From positions 101,059 through 165,058 of the forward strand of contig CAYNML010000001.1 in assembly GCA_964398185.1 (NCBI GenBank): a stretch of DNA of 64,000 nt. The letters are read 5' to 3'. The notes beneath the pieces were generated by a model. The model was not told the origin of the DNA. It made no database searches and was given only the letters and a program-made list of their open reading frames with translations. Positions 15,117 through 23,083 of the stretch are shown here, one piece after another. Position 1 is the first letter of the stretch. Each line of letters begins with the position of its first letter. The stretch is from Fen-1058 sp964398185. GTDB lineage: Bacteria; Chloroflexota; Anaerolineae; Fen-1058. A program made the translations under genes and the position numbers.

Positions 15117-15653
15117 TCAGGAATCATTCTCGATCCAGGCGAAGAATTTGGCGTGCTCGGCGCGAATCTGCGCGGCGAACCTGCCGTTGAGTTTGATCCA
15201 CATCCGATAGTATGCGCGCAGCTCGGCGGCCGCCGCCTCGTCGGGCAGCGCCGTCAACTGCAAGCACTGCGCCTGGATTTGCGGGCTTTTCTTCAGAACC
15301 GCGCTCGCCGCGGCATCCAACGGCGACACACCCTGAATGCCGACAGATTCCAGATCGGTACTCAAGGTTGTTGATTGCCCGGCGCTGCCGTCGTGCTGAA
15401 TCTCAGTGCGCGTGAGCGGGCGTGTGACGTACATGCCATCAGACAGTCCACTGGGACTGCTGCCATAGGCAAACGTGTAGCGCACCCACACCGTTGCGGA
15501 GGTGGGCGGCCACTCGCTGGGAAACACGGGCGATTGCGTTGTGCGCCACATGATCGGCAGCTGAGGCGTTGGGGTAGTCGTCGCCGTGCAAGCGGCGAGC
15601 CAGATTGCCAGCGTCAGCCAGCCGACGGCGCATTCTGGAAGATGCTGCCTCAT
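15117..15653 (-). CDS. Lipoprotein of unknown function
   Basis: The 178-residue protein has a lipoprotein signal (WLTLAIWLAACTA) followed by a Thr/Pro stretch. The mature part has a beta-rich first half and a helical second half (EAAAAELRAYYRMWIKLNG). No family was recognised. Its ATG overlaps the stop of the upstream 61-residue gene by 4 bases (ATGA), so the two are translationally coupled. A longer frame exists, but its extra N-terminus overlaps the upstream gene. Confidence 0.65.
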   Translation of the reverse strand: MRQHLPECAVGWLTLAIWLAACTATTTPTPQLPIMWRTTQSPVFPSEWPPTSATVWVRYTFAYGSSPSGLSDGMYVTRPLTRTEIQHDGSAGQSTTLSTDLESVGIQGVSPLDAAASAVLKKSPQIQAQCLQLTALPDEAAAAELRAYYRMWIKLNGRFAAQIRAEHAKFFAWIENDS

Positions 15654-15835
15654 TTCACCCACTGCGCCCCGGGATACGATTGCTGAATCATCATCAACGC
15701 CGCCTCGATCAACTCTTCTTCCCACAATGATCCATCGCTGGGCACTTCCACTTTCACGTTGACGATCTGTCCATCCTTCGTGTGGATGTCGCCGCTCACT
15801 GATTGTTCTTCAACGTTGACGGTTGGTTTAGTCAT
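15650..15835 (-). CDS. Small acidic protein coupled to the lipoprotein
   Basis: The 61-residue protein has a strong ribosome site (CAGGAGA) 6 bases from the ATG. It reads as a beta hairpin (SGDIHTKDGQIVNVKVEVPS) followed by a helix (WEEELIEAALMMIQQ). No family was recognised. The overlap with the lipoprotein start suggests that the two products act together. Confidence 0.6.
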   Translation of the reverse strand: MTKPTVNVEEQSVSGDIHTKDGQIVNVKVEVPSDGSLWEEELIEAALMMIQQSYPGAQWVK

Positions 15836-15850
15836 GGAAGTTCTCCTGAT

Positions 15851-15949
15851 AGACCTCGGAGGTTTTTACCCGATGGTCTGGTCGATCAATCTGACTTCAC
15901 AGGCTTGCTGCGAGCAATGGATGACAATCAAGCAAAACCTCCGAGGTCT
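15851..15949. repeat. Palindromic element, AGACCTCGGAGGTTTT family, copy 2
   Basis: The 99-base element has the same 16-bp terminal inverted repeats as copy 1. The interiors share TCTGG, a GACTTCAC/GGCTTCAC block and a GATGA..AATCAAGC block near the right end, so the two copies are related along their length. It fills the gap between 15835 and 15957. Confidence 0.85.
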
Positions 15950-15956
15950 TCACCTT

Positions 15957-18644
15957 TCAGCGAATCACCACCGGCAGATGCACCAGCAAGCCATAGATCG
16001 GATCATTAGCCTGCCGCTCCACCGATCCGACATCGGCGCCCAACCCGACTGATCGAACAAGACCGCGCTGATCGGTGGCGGGAAAGTCAGAACCGACGAC
16101 CATATCGACCAGCGGGCTATCAGGCAGGGGCAGGTGAACTTTCGTCGGGCCGCCCACCAGCCCCAGGGGATTGAGCTTGGCCGCCACGCCGTTCTGATCG
16201 CCCACACCGCTCAACGAGCAGGTGTTGTCGCTGCTGAGTGAATACTTAGATGAAGAAAAGGCTTTGCCGCTGCAATTGCCCGCGCTGGTGCTGTCGGCCA
16301 GAACGGTGTTCTTGAGGTAGGCGTAGGTATCCGCGTCGTTGAAGTTGAAGATCCCGCCGCCGGCCGTCGTCGCGCCGTTGTCTTTGATCGTGACGTTGGT
16401 CAGGGTGATCACGGAGGGGTAACTGACACTGGCGCTATCGTTGTAGAGGCCGCCGCCTTCCGAGCTGGCGTGATTGCTGCTGACCGTGCTGTTGATCAGC
16501 TGCACTGTGCCCCCTTCGTTGAACACACCGCCGCCGTCCTGGGCCGCATTGTGATCGAAAGTGGATCGCTGGATCGTGAGAGTCGATCGGTAGGCATACA
16601 ACCCGCCGCCGTTACTGTCGGCTTGATTGCCGCGCGACGTCACGGTTTGCCACGTCCCCTGGCAGGTGTAACAGTAGATGCCTGCGCCGTTGGACGCGCT
16701 GCTGTCGTGATCGCTGATCGTCACTCCATTCAGTGTCAGGGTGGTGTTGAAAGCGTACAAGCCGCCGCCATAGGCGCTGGCCGCGTTTTGTGCCAGCGTG
16801 GCATTGGACAGATTCAACGTGGCATTGCGCGCTTGTATGCCGCCCCCGCTGTACAGGCCCGTGTTGCCGTTGGCCGTCAGCCCGTTGATGGTGGCTGATC
16901 CGTTTTCGAGGTACAGCCCGCCGCCTGCTGCGGCATTGGTGGCTTTGTTGTTATTGAGCGTGACATTGTTGAGCGTGGCCGTGGCGCCGTAGAGATGCAG
17001 ACCGCCGCCGCTTCCGAGATAATCGATCTGGTTGCGATCGACCTGCACGTTGTTCAGCGTGAGTTTTGACGTGCCGGTGAGGTACAGTCCGCCGCCGCTG
17101 CTGTTGTCGTCGGTGCCGTCCACTTTGTTGGCGGTGACCGCGCCGGTGTTGATGGCGATCGTTGCGTCGCGCGCGAACAGGCCGCCGCCGTCGTGCTTCA
17201 CCTGGTTGCCGTCGAGGGTGGCCCGGAAGAGCGTAACGGTGACGTTGCTGCGCGCGAACAGGCCGCCGCCGTAGCCGTTGGTGGCCTTATTGTTCAGAAA
17301 GACCACATCCGTCATGGTGGTGCGATTGCTGCCGGCGGCGTAGGAATAGAACGCGCCGCCGTCATACGTCGCCACATTCAGCGTGAAGGTCAGGTTCATC
17401 CCGTAATCGATGCGGCCTTCCGTGCGCATGGCCCCGCCATACGCGCCCGTATTCTGATCGAATGTGGTGTGATAGATCTGCATCACGCCGGTGTCTTCAT
17501 TGTAAATGCCGCCGCCATAGTAGCTCTGATTCTTGACGAACTGGTTGTAGCCGGTGTTGAGAGTCCCTTCGTTGAACAGGCCGCCGCCGTAGGGATAACT
17601 GTAGTTGCCGTAGAACAGGTTGCTATAGATCGAGCCGTAATAGTTGCTGCCGCGAAAATCGACGCCGCCGCCGCTTTCATCCTGCGCCACATTGTCCGAG
17701 ATGACGCTGGAGTAGAGCGCCAGCGGACTGTTCTCGCTGTAGATGCCGCCGCCGCTCTTTTCAGCGGTGTTCCCGGTGAAGTACGCCTGATTGATGTAGG
17801 GCACACTGGCCGTGAAGTACGCCCCGCCGCCGAAACTGTTGGTGAGGTCGGTGGTGCGGTTGAATTCCACGCGGCTGTTGTTTTGCACGTACAGCGTGGG
17901 CACTTCCGTAACGTACAACCCGCCGCCGCGATAACGCGCCGTGTTGCTGGTCAGTGTCGTCGCGTCGAAGCGCACACTACCCAGCCGCTGGTAATAGCCG
18001 CCGCCGTAATTGCCGGCGCGGTTGCTATCGAAGCGCGATCGGTTGGCCGACATCGTGGAGTTGTAGGCGTACAGTCCGCCGCCGGCGGAATCGGCTGTGT
18101 TGGAATAGAACGTCGTATTGGTCAGCGCCACTTGCGACGTGTTGGCATAGATCGCGCCGCCGACGTTGGCGGTGTGGCAATAGCGCAGCGTGGCCGTCAG
18201 CGCGATCAGCGATCCATACACTTCCAGGCAGCCGCCGCTGCCCGCCTGATCGCCGTTCTCCAGCGTGATGTTGGTCAGCGTGAGCGTGGCCCCGTTGTTG
18301 ACCTGAAACAGGCTGGTAGACCCGCCGCCGCTCAAGCGATTGACGCCCGTCACCAGATGCGTGCCCAGCAGCGTGATCGATTTGGTGATCACTTTCTGTG
18401 AGCTCAACGTGAGGACGCCCGGCCCGCCCGGCGAGGATGCCGAGCACCGCACATGGATCACGTCGCCAGTGTTGGCCGAGTTCAAGGCGTTGTTAAAGTT
18501 GGCCTCGTTGCAGGTGTCGATGAGGAGGGTGCTCTGCGGCGCGTCGGGTTCGGCGCGGACCGTGGCTTGCGTAGCGAACAACAATGCGGCTAGTGCCACG
18601 CCCGATAGGATCAGCGCGGCGACGAAGGAGATTGAATGGCGCAT
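15957..18644 (-). CDS. Secreted right-handed beta-helix protein with YLPL-type tail
   Basis: The 895-residue exported protein has a signal peptide (ISFVAALILSGVALAALLFA) and then more than twenty parallel beta-helix coils. These are seen as repeated GGGLY/GGGIY turns about 25-35 residues apart with N-rich ladders, as in polymorphic outer-membrane or pectate-lyase-like folds. No catalytic site was recognised. The C-terminus LLVHLPVVIR is a variant of the tail shared by other exoproteins here. The start is the ATG of MRHSISF, with GGGGAG 9 bases upstream. It is the last of four large exoprotein genes on this strand. Likely roles are adhesion or polysaccharide binding. Confidence 0.85.
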   Translation of the reverse strand: MRHSISFVAALILSGVALAALLFATQATVRAEPDAPQSTLLIDTCNEANFNNALNSANTGDVIHVRCSASSPGGPGVLTLSSQKVITKSITLLGTHLVTGVNRLSGGGSTSLFQVNNGATLTLTNITLENGDQAGSGGCLEVYGSLIALTATLRYCHTANVGGAIYANTSQVALTNTTFYSNTADSAGGGLYAYNSTMSANRSRFDSNRAGNYGGGYYQRLGSVRFDATTLTSNTARYRGGGLYVTEVPTLYVQNNSRVEFNRTTDLTNSFGGGAYFTASVPYINQAYFTGNTAEKSGGGIYSENSPLALYSSVISDNVAQDESGGGVDFRGSNYYGSIYSNLFYGNYSYPYGGGLFNEGTLNTGYNQFVKNQSYYGGGIYNEDTGVMQIYHTTFDQNTGAYGGAMRTEGRIDYGMNLTFTLNVATYDGGAFYSYAAGSNRTTMTDVVFLNNKATNGYGGGLFARSNVTVTLFRATLDGNQVKHDGGGLFARDATIAINTGAVTANKVDGTDDNSSGGGLYLTGTSKLTLNNVQVDRNQIDYLGSGGGLHLYGATATLNNVTLNNNKATNAAAGGGLYLENGSATINGLTANGNTGLYSGGGIQARNATLNLSNATLAQNAASAYGGGLYAFNTTLTLNGVTISDHDSSASNGAGIYCYTCQGTWQTVTSRGNQADSNGGGLYAYRSTLTIQRSTFDHNAAQDGGGVFNEGGTVQLINSTVSSNHASSEGGGLYNDSASVSYPSVITLTNVTIKDNGATTAGGGIFNFNDADTYAYLKNTVLADSTSAGNCSGKAFSSSKYSLSSDNTCSLSGVGDQNGVAAKLNPLGLVGGPTKVHLPLPDSPLVDMVVGSDFPATDQRGLVRSVGLGADVGSVERQANDPIYGLLVHLPVVIR

Positions 18645-18705
18645 GGTGCGTGCTCCCCGAAATGAAGTTGGTAATTTCAGTATACAACATCTGGAGGATA
18701 AATAA

Positions 18706-18762
18706 CTGTCAGGCAAAGCAAGCGATCAGGACGTTTGCCCAGCGCCGTGCTGTGCCTGACAG
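18706..18762. repeat. Palindromic intergenic element, CTGTCAGG family, copy 1
   Basis: CTGTCAGGCA and its exact complement TGCCTGACAG flank 37 bases in the gap between two exoprotein genes. The core CTGTCAGG is shared with the element at 33141-33204. Confidence 0.7.
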
Positions 18763-18765
18763 GGC

Positions 18766-21700
18766 TCACCTCAATATCAGCGGCAGATAAACTTTGTATG
18801 CACCCTCTGGCGTCAGGTAAACATCCAGATCAGTGACTTCCGGCGGCACGCCCACGGCCGGGCTGATCTTCGTCACATAGCCCGGCGCACTTACGACGAC
18901 GAACCAGCACCCCGTCGTGACATCCCAGCCATAGTGACCTTGATCATCCGTCAACTGCGGATTGACCGGCGGATCGATGCGCGGCGGACTGAACGACGGA
19001 TCTTCCAGCAGGCCCGTGTTGATGTCTGCCGGTGGCAGCGACTGCCACGTGCCGCTGATGCCGCCGGGCCGCGTCTCGATGGTGCGGCAGTCGCGCGTCT
19101 GCGTGGACGTGTCCGGCAAGGCAAAGGGTACTTTATACAACGATACGCTGGCATTCGTGATCGACTGGCCGGTGTTGACGTCCCGTACATAGCCGCTGGG
19201 ATCATACAACGCCCCGCACGCGATCAGCTCTTCCGTCGTTGTGCCATCCGACCAGTAGATCACAACCACGATCGGAATGGGGCAGTCCGGCGTGCGATAG
19301 GGATTATCGGGGCCGGGATCGCACCGTTCCTTCGGCAGCTGTTGATCGCACGGCCAGCCTGGATTCCAATGGAAGTACGGCGGCGGGTTGGCCCACGCGG
19401 GGCGAGCGGGACCCGTCACACTTGCCCTGGCGGGCAGTGCCAGGGTTGCGAGCGCGGAGCGCGCAGCAATCTCGTCGGGAGCAGGAGACTGCTTCGCAGA
19501 AAGCGCTCGCAGTGACGGCAGTTGAAGTGTCGGCGTAGGCGGCGCAATGCCGGCTGTCATGGTGTAACTGAATCCTGCGATCTTCAACGAGACTGAAAAA
19601 ATATCCGTGTTGGGATCGTTGCACGTCTTGCCGGGCGGACAGGCCAGATAGGTCTGCACCAGGAACGGCTCATTGGAATTGCCGCGCGTCACGTTGATCA
19701 GCGGCGGCAGATTGGGACGCGGCACAACGCTGCCCGGCAGCGTGAACGTGTTGCTGACCGTCGTCGGCTGCTGGATCAACATCGCGGCGGCGCTGGGCAG
19801 CGAAACGTCCTGCGTGTTGGCGCTGGTGTGTGCGGCGATGGTCGAGGTGTACGTGCCGATGGTGGCGGAGGGATTGACGGTTACGCCGAACTTGAACTGT
19901 GCGGTGTTCGCCGCCCCGATCGGTTGAGCTAAGTTCCAGCGCAGCTGCTGCCGCCCGTTGATCGTCGTGCTGATCGGATCGCCTGCGCCGCCCGACGATG
20001 TGCCCGGTCGATACGTGAGGCTGATCGGCAGCGTGTGCGTCAGCGCTTGCAGTGTGATCGACTGATTGAACGGATTCTCAAACTGAATCGTGTAGCCATT
20101 GTTCATGCCCGGCTGCACGGCATAGGCATCGGCCTTGGCGGTCAGCCGCACGTTCGCGCCGCTGCCTTCGATCAACGCGGCGTAGGTGCTGTAGGCCGCC
20201 GGGATGAACGCCGGCCCAAAGGCATTGTTGAACGTGCTGAAGAAACCGTTGCGTTGATTGAACGTCATGAAGCGGATCTCGTCGCCGCTCTGCGGCGTGA
20301 AGCCGCCCAGCTGATTGATGTTTAACGTGCCGCTCAGGTCAGTGCGGCCCGGATAAAACGGCTGCTCGCCCGTGTTGGACAACTTGAGCTGATCAAACGT
20401 GCCCGTGATCGATCCGCCGATGTCGATGCTCAATGTGGCCGTGGGACTTTGCCGGTAGAAGTCGCCGATGGTCAATGATCCCGCGTTGTTCGGCCCGCCC
20501 GGCGCCACCACGCCGCCGATGTTGTCCACCGCGTCGGAGATGATGCCCGTACCGTTGAGCGTGCCGCCGTACAGATAGATGCCGAAGAAATTGCTGGTGC
20601 GCGTGAGAACACCGTTCATATTGATCGCGCCGCTATATTGAGTTAACGGCACGATGGTGTTGGTGCCGGTAAAGTTGATAGTGCCGCGATTGGTGAACGT
20701 GCCGCCCGAGGCAGACACGTTGCCCAGAAAGTTCATCACGCCGCCTGCTTCATTCGTCCACACCTGGCCCATTCTGGCGCTGCTGATGTTCAACGTGCCG
20801 TGATTGCGCACCCTCACATCCATGTTGGTGGCGAAGGTCGGTAACGCGCCCGGCACTGTTCCCACGGCGCCCGGCTGTATGACCACATAGCCTGTGCCAT
20901 CCAGATAACCGATCGTCCACGTCAATCTCTGCGTGACGGTCAGCAGCGCGGGACTGCTCACGTAGAACCGGAAATTGTCGACGCCTGAGTTGGGGTTCAG
21001 GTTGGCGATGTTGTCGCCGAAGACGTGGTTGACCGTGCCCGATCCATACATGAAGAACGAGCCGATCACACGCAACCGGTTCAACGCCACCGTCGTCGTC
21101 GCGTACACCTGCGGAATGATGCCCGACGTGCTCGGCCGTCCGATTACCACGTTGTCACCCGTCTGCGGAATCGAGCCGCCGCAGTTGCTCCAATTGCGAA
21201 CATTGGCCCAATCATTGCTGCCGCTCGCCGTGGTGAAGATGCATTCATCCGGCAGGCCCAGCACATCGCGCGGCACGAGCGCATTGCTTCCGGAAAAGCC
21301 CAGGCCCAACCCCGAGCTGGCGCCCCAGCATTTGACCTTACCGCCGGTAAGCAAGGCGCAAACGTGATTATCCCCGGCGGCAATCGCCGTCACGCCGCTG
21401 GTCAAGCCTACAACATCCACTGGCATGCTCATGTTCTGCGTGCTGCTGATGCCGAGTTGTCCGCTGCCGTTAAAGCCCCAACACTTGACGCCGCCGCTGG
21501 AGGCGAGCGCGCAGGTGTGCGGCCCGCCCAGAGCGATAGCCGTCACGCCGCTCGACAATCCCACGACATCAGTTGGCACGAGACTGCTCGTCGTGTTGCC
21601 GGTGCCCAGCTGGCCGTAAAAGTTGTTGCCCCAGCACTTGACCCCGCCGTTGATGATGGCGCACGAATGCGAATTGACGTAGCGGCTTGCCTTGATGGCC

Positions 21701-22452
21701 GTGACGCCGCTTGACAGGCCCACAACATTCGTCGGCACACTGCTGTTGGCGGTATTGCCGGTGCCTAGCTGCCCGCTGCCGTTGCTTCCCCAGCATTGAG
21801 CGGACCCGTTGACGACAGCGCAGGTGTGATTGTAGCCGCCGTCAATCAGTGTGACGCCGCTGCTCAGGCCGATCACATCCGTCGGTACGTTGCTGTTGCC
21901 GGCATTGCCATTGCCCAACTGCCCATAGAAATCTTCGCCCCAGCATTTGGCCGCGCCGCCGACAACCGCGCAAGTGTGGCCGTCGCCGAGTCCCACGATC
22001 GTAACGCCGCTGCCCGCAGGAAGGCCGACCACGTCGGTGGGCACGCTGCTGGGCGATGTGTTGCCTGTGCCCAATTGTCCGCCGCCGTTATTGCCCCAGC
22101 ATTTGACGCCGCCATTGACGACAGCGCACGTATGACCGAAGCTGGTTGCAACTGCGCTGGCGCCGGCGGTAATGCTCACCACATCGACCGGCATGTTGCG
22201 CTGCGTGGTGGTGCCATCGCCCAGCTTGCCAAAGCTGTTGGCGCCCCAACACAGTAATCGGCCATTGCTCATCACCGCACAAGTGTTGCCGGTGCCCGCA
22301 GCAATGCTCAGCGGCGTCGCGCCGCCGTTGCCGTGAGGCCCGTCGGGCGCCGCTTGTGCGATCGGGCTGCGCAAAGCCGCAAACAATAGCGTCATCACCG
22401 CTACCGCGCTCATGATTGTTCCCCCGAACGCGATCAATCGAGACAGTTTCAT
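18766..22452 (-). CDS. Secreted RCC1-repeat protein with YLPL tail
   Basis: The 1228-residue exported protein has a signal peptide (IMSAVAVMTLLFAALRSPIAQA) and seven RCC1-like blades of about 50 residues (about 45-400). Each blade carries a paired HTCAV...CWG, suggesting disulphide-linked blades. A beta-rich repeat region follows (about 430-760), then beta-sandwich modules and a carboxypeptidase-regulatory-like domain near the end (YVRDVNTGQSITNASVSLYK). It ends KVYLPLILR. The frame is open to 22569, but those extra codons are a palindromic repeat; the ATG of MKLSRLIAFG has GGGAGG 6 bases upstream. About residues 979-1003 are encoded by a copy of the same repeat family. Confidence 0.88.
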   Translation of the reverse strand: MKLSRLIAFGGTIMSAVAVMTLLFAALRSPIAQAAPDGPHGNGGATPLSIAAGTGNTCAVMSNGRLLCWGANSFGKLGDGTTTQRNMPVDVVSITAGASAVATSFGHTCAVVNGGVKCWGNNGGGQLGTGNTSPSSVPTDVVGLPAGSGVTIVGLGDGHTCAVVGGAAKCWGEDFYGQLGNGNAGNSNVPTDVIGLSSGVTLIDGGYNHTCAVVNGSAQCWGSNGSGQLGTGNTANSSVPTNVVGLSSGVTAIKASRYVNSHSCAIINGGVKCWGNNFYGQLGTGNTTSSLVPTDVVGLSSGVTAIALGGPHTCALASSGGVKCWGFNGSGQLGISSTQNMSMPVDVVGLTSGVTAIAAGDNHVCALLTGGKVKCWGASSGLGLGFSGSNALVPRDVLGLPDECIFTTASGSNDWANVRNWSNCGGSIPQTGDNVVIGRPSTSGIIPQVYATTTVALNRLRVIGSFFMYGSGTVNHVFGDNIANLNPNSGVDNFRFYVSSPALLTVTQRLTWTIGYLDGTGYVVIQPGAVGTVPGALPTFATNMDVRVRNHGTLNISSARMGQVWTNEAGGVMNFLGNVSASGGTFTNRGTINFTGTNTIVPLTQYSGAINMNGVLTRTSNFFGIYLYGGTLNGTGIISDAVDNIGGVVAPGGPNNAGSLTIGDFYRQSPTATLSIDIGGSITGTFDQLKLSNTGEQPFYPGRTDLSGTLNINQLGGFTPQSGDEIRFMTFNQRNGFFSTFNNAFGPAFIPAAYSTYAALIEGSGANVRLTAKADAYAVQPGMNNGYTIQFENPFNQSITLQALTHTLPISLTYRPGTSSGGAGDPISTTINGRQQLRWNLAQPIGAANTAQFKFGVTVNPSATIGTYTSTIAAHTSANTQDVSLPSAAAMLIQQPTTVSNTFTLPGSVVPRPNLPPLINVTRGNSNEPFLVQTYLACPPGKTCNDPNTDIFSVSLKIAGFSYTMTAGIAPPTPTLQLPSLRALSAKQSPAPDEIAARSALATLALPARASVTGPARPAWANPPPYFHWNPGWPCDQQLPKERCDPGPDNPYRTPDCPIPIVVVIYWSDGTTTEELIACGALYDPSGYVRDVNTGQSITNASVSLYKVPFALPDTSTQTRDCRTIETRPGGISGTWQSLPPADINTGLLEDPSFSPPRIDPPVNPQLTDDQGHYGWDVTTGCWFVVVSAPGYVTKISPAVGVPPEVTDLDVYLTPEGAYKVYLPLILR
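19443..19516. repeat. GTCATTGCGAG-family element inside the RCC1 protein gene
   Basis: A diverged copy keeps TTGCGAGCGC, AGCAATCTC, TGCTTCG and GCGCTCGCAGTGACG in the same order as the intergenic copies. It is read through in frame and encodes a peptide containing SLRALSAKQS. The intergenic copy at 47417-47501 would encode SLRGALYATKQS in the corresponding frame. It lies in the linker before the last domains of the protein. Confidence 0.7.
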
Positions 22453-22482
22453 GCTTTCCTCCCTTGTGCAATTGCTGACGGC

Positions 22483-22573
22483 GTCATTGCGAGCCGCAGC
22501 TGTATCGCGACGAAGCAATCTCAATGTATCCGAGCGAGATTGCTTCGTCGCAGAAAACGCTCCTCGCAATGAC
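22483..22573. repeat. Palindromic interspersed element, GTCATTGCGAG family, copy B
   Basis: The 91-base element has 11-bp terminal inverted repeats identical to copy A and an inner GACGAAGCAATCTC/GAGATTGCTTCGTC pair. It lies between the RCC1 gene start and the upstream gene's stop. Confidence 0.85.
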
Positions 22574-22577
22574 GAGC

Positions 22578-22997
22578 CTACAGCACGATCACATCTTCCG
22601 GTTTATCCGGATCGAACTTCACGCGCACGCCATCGCCGGGACGCGGAATCGACACGCGCGACACCATCGCTTTCGCTTCGGTCTCATAGGCTGCCATGCC
22701 CATCGGTTCCACGCGCAGCCGCAGCTTGACGTAGGGATTCTTGTTCATGGTCACACCCGTATCGCTGACGGCGAGGATCGTCGCGTCGGCTTCGACGCCG
22801 TGCGCCTTGAGGCGGCGATACTTGCCGGGGACGATGAAGAAGCCGCTGAACATGCCCCACAGAAACACCACACTGCCGACGGCGAGCAAGATCAGATAGA
22901 GCGCCGTATTTTGGCGCGGTTCCGCAATGGCGATGATGGCGAAGATGTACGCGCCATACAGAAACAGACTGACAAAGATGCGCGGTAATGAGATCAT
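22578..22997 (-). CDS. Small two-helix membrane protein with C-terminal beta domain
   Basis: The 139-residue protein has two membrane segments (about residues 5-22 and 32-54, VSLFLYGAYIFAIIAI and ILLAVGSVVFLWGMF). A short beta domain with EADATILAVSDTGVTMNKNP follows, a pattern common in actinobacterial and Chloroflexota membrane proteins of unknown role. The start at MISLPRIF is preferred because the longer frame runs into a palindromic repeat; GGGGAG lies upstream. It sits between two giant exoprotein genes and may take part in their export or turnover, but only position suggests this. Confidence 0.65.
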   Translation of the reverse strand: MISLPRIFVSLFLYGAYIFAIIAIAEPRQNTALYLILLAVGSVVFLWGMFSGFFIVPGKYRRLKAHGVEADATILAVSDTGVTMNKNPYVKLRLRVEPMGMAAYETEAKAMVSRVSIPRPGDGVRVKFDPDKPEDVIVL

Positions 22998-23017
22998 CCT
23001 GACTCCCCAATCGATTG

Positions 23018-23077
23018 ATCCACGAATCTCACGGATTCTCACAGATCATTCGTGGGATTCGTGAAGATTCGTGGATC
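23018..23077. repeat. Palindromic intergenic element, GATCCACGAATC family
   Basis: GATCCACGAATCTCAC at the left end matches the complement of GTGAAGATTCGTGGATC at the right end, with one extra base. It fills the gap between 22997 and 23084. Related but imperfect sequences lie at 48873-48941 and just after gcvPB. Confidence 0.75.
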
Positions 23078-23083
23078 GTGTCT

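Noticed and set aside
17193..18401. 402-codon plus-strand frame opposite the beta-helix gene
   Set aside because: Its regular repeats mirror the coding repeats of the other strand, and there is no ribosome site or known motif.
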